A stretch of 64,000 nucleotides of DNA from Devosia submarina. Its GTDB lineage: Bacteria > Pseudomonadota > Alphaproteobacteria > Rhizobiales > Devosiaceae. Positions 22,703-31,773 of the stretch are shown piece after piece. The stretch is from positions 267,446-331,445 of the forward strand of contig NZ_PYWB01000004.1 of assembly GCF_003056345.1 (NCBI RefSeq), given 5' to 3'. Each line of letters opens with the position of its first letter. The first letter of the stretch is position 1. Made by a program: the position numbers and the translations under genes. The notes beneath the pieces are model-generated. The model made no database searches. It had not been told where the DNA came from and was given only the letters and a program-made list of their open reading frames with translations.

Positions 22703-22994
22703 CCAAGAACCACCGCGATAAGCCCACTCACCCCGGCAAAAGCAAGGCGCCCTCGACACCTGCCGCCCTGTGTTCCCCCTGCAACACCGCGCCAACATCG
22801 GGAAAGCCGCACCATAAACGGCCACAATTCCCCCGGAAAACACGCCTCGTGGCCGCGTGCGCTGCGCCCCCATCAAACAGGCGCCAAAACACGAGCCGGC
22901 CAGCAAAGCTTCACCTTGCGTTCGCGTCCCCGATTCCCAAGCCAGCGGGAACGGAGTAGAAGCGGCAAGGGGCATTCGAAACTGGGTATGCTTG

Positions 22995-25694
22995 ATGGAC
23001 TTCCGCATTTCCGCCGATGATCGCGTTGGTGGCCGGCCCGCCAAGGCCACCAAGCCGCGCGGCACGACCCGCCCTAAGGGGCAGGGCTCGCGCGTCGAGC
23101 CCTCCATGGGCCGCTCGGTCGGTGTTTTTGTGGATGACGAGCGCTCCGGCGGCGTGCCGCCCAATGCACCCCGCGGCAAGGCGCCCAAATCTCCCAAGCC
23201 CCCCAAGCGCGGCAAGGCTAAGCTGCCGGCACCCAAGCGCAAGCGCTCGCGCTCTGGCGGCTTCCTCATGGGCCTCCTCTGGTGGGGCTTTGTGGCGTGC
23301 CTTTGGGGCGGCATCGCTGTTATCGGCATTATCGTTTACTATGGCGCCCAGCTGCCCTCGTCCGACACCTGGGCCATTCCCGATCGCCCGCCCAATATCC
23401 GCATTCTGGCGGCCGATGGCTCGCTGATCTCCAATCGCGGCGCCACGGGCGGCGAAGCCATCACCTATCGTGAACTGCCCTATTATGTCCCCGCGGCGAT
23501 CATCGCCTCGGAAGACCGCCGCTTCATGAGCCATTTCGGCGTCGACCCCATTGGCCTTGCCGCGGTGGCCGTTGAATCCATCCGCGCCCGCGACGTCACC
23601 CGCGGCGCCTCCACCATCACCCAGCAGGTCGCCAAGAACCTCTTCCTCACCCCCGACCAGACCCTGGGCCGCAAGGTGCAGGAAGCCATTCTGGCCGTCT
23701 GGCTGGAACAGAACTACACCAAGGAAGAGATCCTCGAGCTCTACATGAACCGGGTGTATTTCGGTTCGGGCGCCACGGGTATCGAAGCTGCAGCGCAGAC
23801 CTATTTCGGCGTTTCCGCCCGCAATCTGTCCCTGGGCCAGGCGGCCATGCTTGCCGGCATCCTGCCCGCGCCATCTGCCTATAATCCCAAAAGCAATCCC
23901 GAGCGCGCCATCACGCGCCAGCGCCTTTCGCTCAATGCTATGGCCGAAGAAGGCTATATCACGCGCGAAGAAGCCCAGGCCGCCCAGATCGACCCCAGCC
24001 AAAGCGTACGCACCCGCGTTGCGGGCTCGGAATCCTATGTCGCCGACTGGGTTGAATCCTTGATGACCGCCTATCTCGGCGAAATCAAAACCGACGTTGT
24101 CGTGCAGACCACCATCGATTGGAAGATGCAGCGCGACGCCGAGTTCATCGTCAAGGAAATGGTCGCCTCCGAAGGCCCCAAGCGCGGCTTCAGCCAGGGC
24201 GCCCTTGTTGCCATGGATGTGGACGGCACAGTCCGCGCCATGGTGGGCGGCGTCGATTACCAGAAAAGCCAGTACAACCGCGCCGTCACGGCCAAGCGCC
24301 AGCCCGGCTCAACCTTCAAGCCCTTTGTTTATCTGGCCGCCATGGAAAAGGGCTACACGCCCGATACCCTCGCCGAGGACGCCCAGTTCGACTACAATGG
24401 CTGGAGCCCGCGCAATGCCTCGGGCAAATATGCCGGCACCGTGACCTTGCGCCAGGGTCTCGCCTATTCGCTCAACACCATAACGGCGCGCCTTGCGATC
24501 GACGTGACGCCCGAAGTCGTGGTGGATGTGGCTGCGCGCATGGGCATTTCCTCGCCCCTCACGCCTGTTCCCTCCATTGCCCTTGGCAGCCAGGAAGTGA
24601 ACCTGCTGGAGCTGACATCGGCCTACGCTCCCTTCGCCAATGGCGGCATGGGCGTCATCCCCAATGTCATCACCAACATCAAGAGCAAGGACGGCGACGT
24701 TCTTTATGAAGCTTCCGATGCCGGCCCCGGCCGCGTCATTGCGCCCAATGTTCTTGCCGAAATGAACGACATGCTCAAGACCGCCGTGGAAGTGGGCACC
24801 GGCAAGGGCGCTAATCTCAGCGGCTGGGAATTCGCGGGCAAGACCGGCACCAGCCAGAACGCCCGTGACGCCCTGTTCGTGGGCTATAGCTCTGCCATGG
24901 TCACCGGCGTCTGGCTCGGCAACGATGATGACACCAAAACCACCCTCTCGGGCGGCAACGTGCCGGCGGCCATCTGGTCCGAATTCATGACCAAGGCTCA
25001 TTCCGGCAAGCAGCCCGCGCCGCTTCCGGGCGGCTCCTATGAGGGCCAGCTGGTCGCCCAGCAGGTGATCGACCCCGCCACCGGCCAGGTCGCCATCGAT
25101 CCCAATACCGGCCAGCCCATGGTGCAATATGTGGATGCCGGCACCGGCCAGCCTGTCCAGACCGTGACCGATCCGGCCACCGGCCAGCTCATGCGCATCG
25201 ATCCCGCAACCGGCCAATATGTTGCCGCCGACCCTGCAACAGCCCTTGCCCCCACCGGGCAGGCCGGCGTCAGCGATCCCAATGCGGCCTACAGCAATGG
25301 CGCCCAGATCGACCCCAATACGGGCCAGCCGATCAACAGTACTGGCGGCTACCTCGTGGACGCCTATGGCAACCAGATCGATCCAGCCACCGGCATGCCC
25401 GTGGGCCAGGTCGTGGGTGGCAACCAGGTCGTCCAGCCCCAGGCCATCGACCCGGTCACCGGCTATCCGCTTCAACAGCAGAACCCAGGCGTCGGTCAGG
25501 CCCCGATCGACGCCAATACGGGCCAGCCCATGACCCTGGTCACCGACCCTGCCACCGGCCAGCAAGTCTGGGTGCCCAGCACCCCGGCCCAGATGCAGCC
25601 CCCCGCCGACATCATGGTCCAGCCCGCGCCCATCCAGAACGAACGCGCCCAACGCACCCTGATGGACATCATCTTCGGCGCCGAGGAAAACTAG
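22995..25694 (+). CDS. Class A penicillin-binding protein with IDPxTGQ repeat tail
   Basis: An 899-residue bifunctional peptidoglycan synthase. Residues 1-88 are a basic, proline-rich cytoplasmic tail, 90-116 a membrane helix. The glycosyltransferase domain has EDRRFMSHFGVDP (catalytic Glu) and GASTITQQVAKNLFL; the transpeptidase domain has QPGSTFKPF (catalytic Ser), YSLNT and KTGTSQNA. It polymerises and crosslinks glycan strands at the outer face of the inner membrane. Most unusual is the C-terminal 200 residues from about 685: around ten copies of a (I/T)DPxTGQP-like unit in a Gln/Pro-rich, low-complexity tail. The start at 22995 is chosen since the upstream ORF has no RBS-like signal and odd composition. 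Confidence 0.9.
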   Translation: MDFRISADDRVGGRPAKATKPRGTTRPKGQGSRVEPSMGRSVGVFVDDERSGGVPPNAPRGKAPKSPKPPKRGKAKLPAPKRKRSRSGGFLMGLLWWGFVACLWGGIAVIGIIVYYGAQLPSSDTWAIPDRPPNIRILAADGSLISNRGATGGEAITYRELPYYVPAAIIASEDRRFMSHFGVDPIGLAAVAVESIRARDVTRGASTITQQVAKNLFLTPDQTLGRKVQEAILAVWLEQNYTKEEILELYMNRVYFGSGATGIEAAAQTYFGVSARNLSLGQAAMLAGILPAPSAYNPKSNPERAITRQRLSLNAMAEEGYITREEAQAAQIDPSQSVRTRVAGSESYVADWVESLMTAYLGEIKTDVVVQTTIDWKMQRDAEFIVKEMVASEGPKRGFSQGALVAMDVDGTVRAMVGGVDYQKSQYNRAVTAKRQPGSTFKPFVYLAAMEKGYTPDTLAEDAQFDYNGWSPRNASGKYAGTVTLRQGLAYSLNTITARLAIDVTPEVVVDVAARMGISSPLTPVPSIALGSQEVNLLELTSAYAPFANGGMGVIPNVITNIKSKDGDVLYEASDAGPGRVIAPNVLAEMNDMLKTAVEVGTGKGANLSGWEFAGKTGTSQNARDALFVGYSSAMVTGVWLGNDDDTKTTLSGGNVPAAIWSEFMTKAHSGKQPAPLPGGSYEGQLVAQQVIDPATGQVAIDPNTGQPMVQYVDAGTGQPVQTVTDPATGQLMRIDPATGQYVAADPATALAPTGQAGVSDPNAAYSNGAQIDPNTGQPINSTGGYLVDAYGNQIDPATGMPVGQVVGGNQVVQPQAIDPVTGYPLQQQNPGVGQAPIDANTGQPMTLVTDPATGQQVWVPSTPAQMQPPADIMVQPAPIQNERAQRTLMDIIFGAEEN

Positions 25695-25705
25695 AAAACG
25701 AAAAC

Positions 25706-25732
25706 ATCCCGGCCCCGCGCCGGGATTTTTTA
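25706..25732 (+). terminator. Rho-independent terminator of the PBP gene
   Basis: Stem ATCCCGGC / GCCGGGAT with a short loop followed by TTTTTT, 12 bases past the stop codon. Confidence 0.85.
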
Positions 25733-26498
25733 CGCTGACTGCTATGCGCTCAGGGTCGAGCACAATACGCCCCCACCCCACCTCTCAGAGGCCTCACGGT
25801 GAGCCCGTCGAACCAGGAGGCCGAGCGAGTGGAGCCCCGTGCACGCCCCCATGATTCGACAAGCTCACCATGAGGTCTACTGAAAACCCTAGAACCCGGC
25901 ACGTCCGGCCGGGTAAGACGGCCTAACCACCTCACCCACCGGCCGTCACCCTCGGGCTGGACCCGAGGCCCTGCACTTCCCCATCCCACCATAAGTGCAA
26001 TCCCCTTGGGTCAAGCCCAAGGTTGACGATCGGGCCGGCAACAAGAAATCACCCCATTACCCCGACTTCTCAAAGGTCCCCTGATAAGCTCGTTGAACCA
26101 CAAGGCTGCGCGAGTGCAGTTTGAAGTGCCACGCCCCCATGGTTCGACAGGCTCACCATGAGGTCTGCTGAGAAAACGTGGAGCGGAGCATGCAGGGCGC
26201 CCAAGCCAAGCGCGGTGATAACGACCGCAGCAACAACTCACCAGCCCCTCCAACCCACGAGCCCCTCAAAGGCCTCATGGTGAGCCTGTCGAACCACGAG
26301 GCCGAGCGAGTGGAGGGTCAGATGCGATGTCCCCGTGGTTTGCCCCACCCCCGATGTCATGCCGGCCCTGAGCCGGCACCCATCCTGAGATGTCAGCTTC
26401 GGCAAAGTGGACGACCAACCCACCACTCCGCACCCACGACCCCCTCAAAGGCCTCATGGTGAGCCCGTCGAACCACGAGGCCGCTCAAGTGGAGCTTC
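25733..26498. repeat. Dense cluster of intergenic palindromic repeats
   Basis: About 765 bases with no credible gene. It holds six copies of the CCTCATGGTGAG element (25792-25820; inverted 25847-25875; degenerate 26078-26105; inverted 26135-26163; 26273-26301; 26452-26480), the GTCACCCTCGGGC element at 25944-25980 with an inverted relative near 26003, and the GATGTCAT element at 26352-26390. Copies often carry the same flank (GCCGAGCGAGTGGAG). It lies between convergent genes and is the densest repeat site in the window. Confidence 0.75.
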
Positions 26499-27149
26499 CT
26501 ACCGCCCGCCCAACCGCGTGCGCTGCATCCCGTTCTCGTCAAAATTCTCCGGCGCCAGCCAGCGCTCGAACTCCGCCTTCAACCCCGGCCATTCCCCATC
26601 GATCATGGAAAACCAAGCCGTATCCCGGCTCTCGCCCTTGACGATCATGTCCTGCCGGAACAGCCCCTCATACTGAAACCCGAACCGCCTTGCCGCGGCC
26701 TTGGATGGCCCATTGCGATTATTGCACTTCCATTCAAAGCGCCGGTAGCCCAGCTCATCAAACGCGTGCCGGGCAAAAAGGAACAGCGCTTCGGTTGCCA
26801 AGGGCGTCCGCGCCATGGGCAAGCCCCAATAGATGCCACCGATCTCAATGGAAGCATGCTGGGGAAATATCCGCAGCCATCCCTGCCGCCCCACCGCCTT
26901 GCCGGTCCGCTTGTCCACCACCGCAACATAGCGGTCCTGTCCCGCAGCACTCGCCTCGATCCAGGCCGCCACGGCTGCGAGGCTCTCGGGTGGCTCGGAG
27001 GGCAGCCAGCGATAGCGCTCGGCCGCGCCTGGCATGGTGGAAACCTCATAAAGGTCAGCCGCATGCCGCTGCTCGACGGGCTCGAGCCTGACATAGCGCC
27101 CCTCGAGCACGATCCGCTCAGGCGCCCCCTTGGCCGGCTGGACACTCAT
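26499..27149 (-). CDS. GNAT-family N-acetyltransferase
   Basis: A 216-residue protein with the GNAT fold of the RimJ/RimL type: VRLEPVEQRHAADLYE at the start, VGRQGWLRI, EIGGIYWGLPMARTPLATEA (acetyl-CoA-binding region) and the characteristic YRRFEWKCNNRNGPSKAAARRFGF. It likely acetylates an amino group on a small molecule or protein; the substrate is unknown. Its start overlaps the stop of the SDR gene by four bases, so it is translationally coupled to the gst-queG-SDR run. Confidence 0.85.
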   Translation of the reverse strand: MSVQPAKGAPERIVLEGRYVRLEPVEQRHAADLYEVSTMPGAAERYRWLPSEPPESLAAVAAWIEASAAGQDRYVAVVDKRTGKAVGRQGWLRIFPQHASIEIGGIYWGLPMARTPLATEALFLFARHAFDELGYRRFEWKCNNRNGPSKAAARRFGFQYEGLFRQDMIVKGESRDTAWFSMIDGEWPGLKAEFERWLAPENFDENGMQRTRLGGR

Positions 27150-28015
27150 CGCCGGGCCTCCCAGATCTGCGCCAGCCCGGCCCGGTAATTGGGATAAAGC
27201 AGCTCGATCCCCAGCGCCTCCTTGATCGCGCGATTGCTCACCCGCTTGTTGTCCGCGTAAAAGCTTCGCTGCATGGGCGTCATCTCTGCTTGATCGAACG
27301 CAATGGCGGGCGGCGGCTCCACCCCCATCATTTCGGCTGCATGGGTCACCAGATCCTGTGGCGGCGCCGGCTCGTCATCGGCAAGGTTGAATGTGCCATC
27401 GAGCCGTGCCTCGGCCGCCAGCGCCGTTACCCGGCCGATATCGTCCACATGGATGCGGTTGAACACTTGTCCCGGCTTGACGATCCGCCGCGCCGTTCCA
27501 TCCCCAAGCTTGTCAAAGGTCGAACGCCCCGGCCCATAGATCCCCGCCAGCCGCAATATAGTGAGCGGCACCCCACGCTCGCGCGCATAGTCGCGCCACG
27601 CCTGCTCGGCCAGAACCCGACGATCGGATCGCTCATTGCGCGGCACCAGCGGTGCACGCTCATCGATCCACTCGCCCCCGAAATCCCCGTAAACGCCAAC
27701 CGTGGAATAATAGCACAGCCATTGCAGATTGTCGGCCGCATCCAGATCAGCCCGATGGTGCTGCAGCGCCGGATCGCCCTCTGCACCCGGCGCAATCGAG
27801 AACACCACATGGCTCGCCGCCCGCACCGCTTCCCCCAGCGTATCCCCCGGCCTTGTGCCGTCAAACACATGCGCCCCGATGCCCTCCTGCTTTAACCGCA
27901 AGGCCTTTTCGGTGGTGCGAACGGTGCCTTCAACGTTAACAGTCTGCTGACATCTACGCAGCTGTGCTAACGCCGCGAGCGAGGAAAATCCGAGCCCGAA
28001 AAAGAACGCCTTCAT
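27146..28015 (-). CDS. SDR/epimerase-like NAD(P)-binding protein (YeeZ-like)
   Basis: A 289-residue extended-SDR-like protein. It starts MKAFFFGLGFSSLAALAQL (degenerate Rossmann GxGxxS), and contains LCYYSTVGVYGDFGGEWIDE (catalytic-like Tyr region), LRLAGIYGPGRSTFDKL and RIHVDDIGRVTALAAEA, the usual epimerase/YeeZ layout. Substrate unknown. Start and stop overlap neighbours on both sides by four bases (queG upstream, GNAT downstream), arguing for one operon. Confidence 0.8.
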   Translation of the reverse strand: MKAFFFGLGFSSLAALAQLRRCQQTVNVEGTVRTTEKALRLKQEGIGAHVFDGTRPGDTLGEAVRAASHVVFSIAPGAEGDPALQHHRADLDAADNLQWLCYYSTVGVYGDFGGEWIDERAPLVPRNERSDRRVLAEQAWRDYARERGVPLTILRLAGIYGPGRSTFDKLGDGTARRIVKPGQVFNRIHVDDIGRVTALAAEARLDGTFNLADDEPAPPQDLVTHAAEMMGVEPPPAIAFDQAEMTPMQRSFYADNKRVSNRAIKEALGIELLYPNYRAGLAQIWEARR

Positions 28016-29148
28016 GCCAATTCCCCTGTCCATTCGACCCGCACTGCCGCATCGTTTTCCCACGGTTCAAAGGAAAGCCTGAGCATTTCCGCCCGCGCCG
28101 GCGCCAGCCGCCGCATGGCCCAGATCGCCGCCCCCCGCACCAGCGGATCTTCGTCCACAAGCTTTGCTTCGGCCAGTGGCACAAGGCTTTGATCCCTGGA
28201 ATTGCCTATGGCTATCAACACATTACGCAAAAACCGCCCCAGCCCGATCCGTTTGATCGGCGAGCCAGCAAACATCTGCCGAAACCCCTGGTCATCCAGC
28301 TGCACCAAATCTGCGAGACGTGGCCGCTCAAGGTCATCCCGCGCCCTGAGCTTTGCTTCATGGGCAATCGACGCGAACTTGTTCCATGGGCACACCGCCA
28401 GGCAATCATCGCACCCATAGATGCGATTGCCCATGGGCGCGCGGAATTCAACCGGGATCTGCCCCTTATGCTCCACGGTGAGATAGGCGAGGCACCGGCG
28501 GGAATCGAGCTGGAAAGGCCCGGGAAAGGCCCGTGTTGGGCACACATCGAGGCACCGCGTGCACCGCCCGCAGCTTTGCGGATGCGACTTGTCCACGGGC
28601 AGGTCCGCCGAGGTTACAATGGCCCCCAGAAACAACCAGGAGCCAAAATCGCGACTGACCAGAACCGTATGCTTGCCCTGCCACCCCAATCCAGCCGCTT
28701 CCGCGAGCGGCTTTTCCATCAGGGGCGCTGTATCGACGAACACCTTGACCGCTTCACCCGAACGCCGCGCCAGCAATCCGGCTAGTTCCTTGAGCTTGCC
28801 CTTGATGATCTCATGGTAATCGCGATTGCGGGCATAAACGGAAATAGATCCTAGCGATTTCTCCTCGAGAATGCCAAGCGGGTCGCTTTCCGGTCCGTAA
28901 TTATAGCCAAGCAGGATCAATGACTTGGCTTCGGGCCACAACCCCTTGGGGCTTCCCCGGCGTTCCGCTGTTTCGGCCATCCATTCCATGTCCCCGTGCC
29001 AGCCCGCCTCAAGCGCCTGCCGTAGCTTTTCCGGCAAATCTGGCCGCGCATCGGCGCCCGCAATCCCGAAACTGCCAAACCCAAGCGCCATCGCCCGCGC
29101 GCGCAGCTCGGCAACAAGGTTTTCGGAATTGGGTAGGGCGATGCTCAA
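28012..29148 (-). CDS. queG: QueG, epoxyqueuosine reductase
   Basis: A protein of about 378 residues with the QueG signature: FVDTAPLMEKPLAEAAGLGWQGKHT, two 4Fe-4S motifs (CGRCTRCLDVCPTRAF and CDDCLAVCPWNKF) and a C-terminal HEAT-like region. It is cobalamin dependent and carries out the last step of queuosine synthesis in tRNA. No ATG starts at the conserved N-terminus; I propose the TTG at 29148 (LSIALPNSENLVAEL), five bases after GAGG. An ATG at 29226 would add a poorly conserved leader through a repeat copy. The operon continues into the SDR gene. Confidence 0.88.
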   Translation of the reverse strand: MSIALPNSENLVAELRARAMALGFGSFGIAGADARPDLPEKLRQALEAGWHGDMEWMAETAERRGSPKGLWPEAKSLILLGYNYGPESDPLGILEEKSLGSISVYARNRDYHEIIKGKLKELAGLLARRSGEAVKVFVDTAPLMEKPLAEAAGLGWQGKHTVLVSRDFGSWLFLGAIVTSADLPVDKSHPQSCGRCTRCLDVCPTRAFPGPFQLDSRRCLAYLTVEHKGQIPVEFRAPMGNRIYGCDDCLAVCPWNKFASIAHEAKLRARDDLERPRLADLVQLDDQGFRQMFAGSPIKRIGLGRFLRNVLIAIGNSRDQSLVPLAEAKLVDEDPLVRGAAIWAMRRLAPARAEMLRLSFEPWENDAAVRVEWTGELA

Positions 29149-29247
29149 ACAGACCTCATGGTGAGCCCGCACCGGCAGGCCCTGCAAACCCGGCCCTTCT
29201 AGCTCAAAACAAGGCCCGATGCACAATCAAGCGAGCGTGCGGGTGTC

Positions 29248-29925
29248 TCAGAAATCCAGATCCGCATAGCCCCGCTGCGGCGGCATCGCGACCACCCGGT
29301 CGTTCAAAAGCGTGCGGAATGCCGGGCGCGACTTGATGCGCGAGTACCAGTCCCGCGTTTCCCCAGCCTTGCCCCAGTCGATGTCGCCCAGATAATCCAG
29401 CGTCGACAGATGCGCGGCCAGTGCGAAGTCGGCCAGCGTCATGGTGTGGCCGGCGAGCCATGAATGATTGGCAAAGAGCCAATTGAAATAAAGCATATGC
29501 TCGTTGAGGTTAGCCTTGGCGATCCGCAACACGGCCGGGTCCGGTGTCGCCCCTGGCTGGTCCCGCTTGATGATCTTTTCTTCCAGGATATAGCGGGTCA
29601 CTTCATCATTGAGCTTGAAGATCACCCATTCGATCATCCGCCACATTTCGGCCCGCGCCACCGGATCGGCCGGCACCAGCCCCATCACGACGCTGGGCGT
29701 ATAAAGATCCTCGATAGTGTGGATATTGGCCAGAACGCCGATGATGGGCTGGTCGCTTTCGTCCAGCATGATCGGCAGCGTGGCGGCCGGATTGATCTCC
29801 AGCAGTTCGGGCGTGCGCAGCCAGGGCTTGATCTCCTCCATGTCGAGCGGCACGCCATATTCGGCGCACATCAGCCGGATCAGGCGGGAGGATGGATCAA
29901 GGGGATGGTGCAGCAAGCTTGGCAT
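29248..29925 (-). CDS. Glutathione S-transferase family protein
   Basis: A 225-residue GST: thioredoxin-like N-terminal domain (SRLIRLMCAEYGVPLDMEEI, NPAATLPIMLDES with the cis-Pro) and an all-helical C-terminal domain with LAGHTMTLADFALAAHLSTLDYLGD, the conserved N-capping/hydrophobic staple. It likely conjugates glutathione or acts as a glutathione-dependent stress protein. The ATG at 29925 (MPSLLHHPLDPSSR) is the family start. It lies 100 bases upstream of queG on the same strand, a common neighbour in Rhizobiales. Confidence 0.88.
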   Translation of the reverse strand: MPSLLHHPLDPSSRLIRLMCAEYGVPLDMEEIKPWLRTPELLEINPAATLPIMLDESDQPIIGVLANIHTIEDLYTPSVVMGLVPADPVARAEMWRMIEWVIFKLNDEVTRYILEEKIIKRDQPGATPDPAVLRIAKANLNEHMLYFNWLFANHSWLAGHTMTLADFALAAHLSTLDYLGDIDWGKAGETRDWYSRIKSRPAFRTLLNDRVVAMPPQRGYADLDF

Positions 29926-30037
29926 GTGACGCTCATACTCTTTTTGGGGCCGCTGTCGACTGGCCGCTTGGCGCTTGGGTCGAACAGCGCTAGTGCTTGC
30001 CAAAATTCGAAGCCCGATAGGCTGATTAGGGGATCAA

Positions 30038-30847
30038 ATGAACGCCGATCAAGGTCTTTTTGTGCCGCTGATCCTTGGAATTCTTGAAGGGCTTACTGAA
30101 TTCCTTCCCGTCAGTTCCACCGGCCACCTGCTTTTGGCTGGCCATTTCTTCGGATTGACCCAGCCGACCACCTTTATCGTGCTGATCCAGCTCGGCGCTA
30201 TCCTGGCGGTCATCACCGTTTATTTCGCCAAGCTGGGCATGCTGCTCCGCGATGCTCTCCTTGGCAAGCGCTATGCCTGGCAGTTCGCGCTAGCGGTGGT
30301 CCTGGCCTGCCTGCCGGCCGTGGTCACCGGCGTCCTGCTGCGCGATTTCATCCAGGGTGACCTCTGGGAATCCGCCATGCTGATCTGCATCACGCTGCTG
30401 GTCGGCGGCGTGGTCCTCCTCATCGTCGACCGGCTGCCCCTGCAGCCGCGCTATGATGATATCTATCGCTTTCCCTGGCATTTGGCGCTGATCATCGGCC
30501 TGTTCCAGATGCTCTCGCTAGTGCCCGGCGTCTCGCGCTCTGGCTCCACCGTCGTGGGCGGCATGCTGTTTGGCGCCAGCAAGCGCGCCGCTGCCGAGTT
30601 CACCTTCTTTATCGCCCTGCCGATCATGGTCGGCGCCTTCGGCTATGATCTCTATAAAAGCCGCGACCTGATCGACGCTTCCATTGCCCTCAATGTCGCT
30701 ATTGGCTTTGCCGCCGCCTTTGTCGCCGGGGCCCTGGTCGTGCGGTACCTGCTGAGCTTCGTCAGCCGCTATGGCTTTGCCCCCTTCGCCTGGTGGCGCA
30801 TCGCCGTCGGCGGCGCCGGCCTCGTCGCGCTCTTTGTCATGCGCTAG
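30038..30847 (+). CDS. uppP: UppP/BacA, undecaprenyl-diphosphate phosphatase
   Basis: A 269-residue polytopic membrane protein. The two signature regions are GLTEFLPVSSTGHLLLAG near residue 18 (Glu and Ser-rich active site) and SLVPGVSRSGSTVVGGMLFG (catalytic Arg/Ser). Six to eight hydrophobic helices are visible. It converts undecaprenyl diphosphate to the monophosphate, recycling the carrier for peptidoglycan and other glycans. It is divergent from gst. Confidence 0.95.
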   Translation: MNADQGLFVPLILGILEGLTEFLPVSSTGHLLLAGHFFGLTQPTTFIVLIQLGAILAVITVYFAKLGMLLRDALLGKRYAWQFALAVVLACLPAVVTGVLLRDFIQGDLWESAMLICITLLVGGVVLLIVDRLPLQPRYDDIYRFPWHLALIIGLFQMLSLVPGVSRSGSTVVGGMLFGASKRAAAEFTFFIALPIMVGAFGYDLYKSRDLIDASIALNVAIGFAAAFVAGALVVRYLLSFVSRYGFAPFAWWRIAVGGAGLVALFVMR

Positions 30848-30882
30848 CCGCCAACTGCAGAGACCTCATAACCCGCAGTAGA

Positions 30883-30970
30883 CCTCATCCTGAGCCTACC
30901 GAAGGACGAGGTCGTGGCACGCACGCGTCCGCTCCTCCCGACCTCATGGTTCGGCAAGCTCACCATGAGG
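30883..30970. repeat. Two intergenic palindromic repeats
   Basis: A variant copy at 30883-30911 (CCTCATCCTGAGCCTACCGA then AGGACGAGG) and an inverted copy at 30942-30970 (CCTCATGGTTCGGCAAGCTC then ACCATGAGG), between the convergent uppP and lolA genes. Confidence 0.7.
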
Positions 30971-30994
30971 CCTCCGGGATAGTCTAAGCCAAGC

Positions 30995-31618
30995 CTACTG
31001 CTCGATAGCCTTGTAGGTCGCCGGGATCGAGAAGAACGCCCGCGGAATCTGCACGCCCTTTTCCACGTCATAAAGCGAAAAGGTCAGCTCCGCCCCGCTC
31101 GGCTCCACCAGGCTCCACTGCGCCAGATCCTTGGTATCGGTATCGAAAATCAGCGACACCTGCACGGTTCCCGCCACCGTCTCGTCGATCACGGTGATCG
31201 TCATATACCCGTCAGCCGTCGTAACTCCGACCACATTGGCGTTCAGCAGGTCGATATTATTGCCCAGAAACTGCCGCAGCGGGATCGTGTCCTGTGGATA
31301 GGCATAATAGGTCTCGTCACGCCGGTTGAGCACATAAAAGCCTCGACCCACCGAAACGATTTCTTCCCGGCTGGGCGGCGCATAGCGGAAGGCGATCTTG
31401 TCTGGCCGTTCCAGGAAGAACGTTCCTTCAGTGCGCCCACCATCGGTATCGATCTGCAGGAATCGGCCCACCATGGTTCGGATCTGGGAGTTGTGGGCGT
31501 TGATGTCCGCGATCAGCTGCTGTTCCTCGGCCGTTAGGGCACGATCAAGTGCCCAGGCTGGCACGCTAAGGGCAAGGGCGGCGGAAAAGCCGAGCAACAA
31601 GGCATCGCGGCGAATCAT
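30995..31618 (-). CDS. LolA-like outer-membrane lipoprotein carrier
   Basis: A 207-residue protein with a signal peptide (MIRRDALLLGFSAALALSVPAWA) and LolA-type segments: TMVGRFLQIDTDGGRTEGTFFLERPDKIAFRY, then VGRGFYVLNRRDETYYAYPQ. LolA ferries lipoproteins across the periplasm from LolCDE to LolB. The family is divergent, so another lipid-binding role is possible. It lies just upstream of ftsK's terminator in the same orientation, the usual ftsK-lolA order. Confidence 0.8.
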   Translation of the reverse strand: MIRRDALLLGFSAALALSVPAWALDRALTAEEQQLIADINAHNSQIRTMVGRFLQIDTDGGRTEGTFFLERPDKIAFRYAPPSREEIVSVGRGFYVLNRRDETYYAYPQDTIPLRQFLGNNIDLLNANVVGVTTADGYMTITVIDETVAGTVQVSLIFDTDTKDLAQWSLVEPSGAELTFSLYDVEKGVQIPRAFFSIPATYKAIEQ

Positions 31619-31724
31619 GAATGGGCGTCCCGTTGGGTAAAAGATACTGCTGAAGCTAACCTAGGAAACAATTGCGGCAACAGCTGGTTCCGTCCAGCCC
31701 TTCGGCACGACGCCGAGCAAACAA

Positions 31725-31752
31725 AAACCCCGGACTTGTGATCCGGGGTTTC
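31725..31752 (-). terminator. Rho-independent terminator of ftsK
   Basis: Stem AAACCCCGGA / TCCGGGGTTT with a seven-base loop; on the minus strand it is followed by TTTTTGTTT. It starts 22 bases after the ftsK stop, so lolA is transcribed separately. Confidence 0.85.
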
Positions 31753-31773
31753 AAGTTTGCTGCGATCTGCCTC

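Noticed and set aside
24309..25781. 490-codon minus-strand ORF opposite the PBP gene
   Set aside because: It mirrors the repetitive PBP tail and carries no family motif.
25733..26498. CRISPR array
   Set aside because: Repeats are palindromic, in both orientations and unevenly spaced, with variable flanks; no regular spacers or cas genes.
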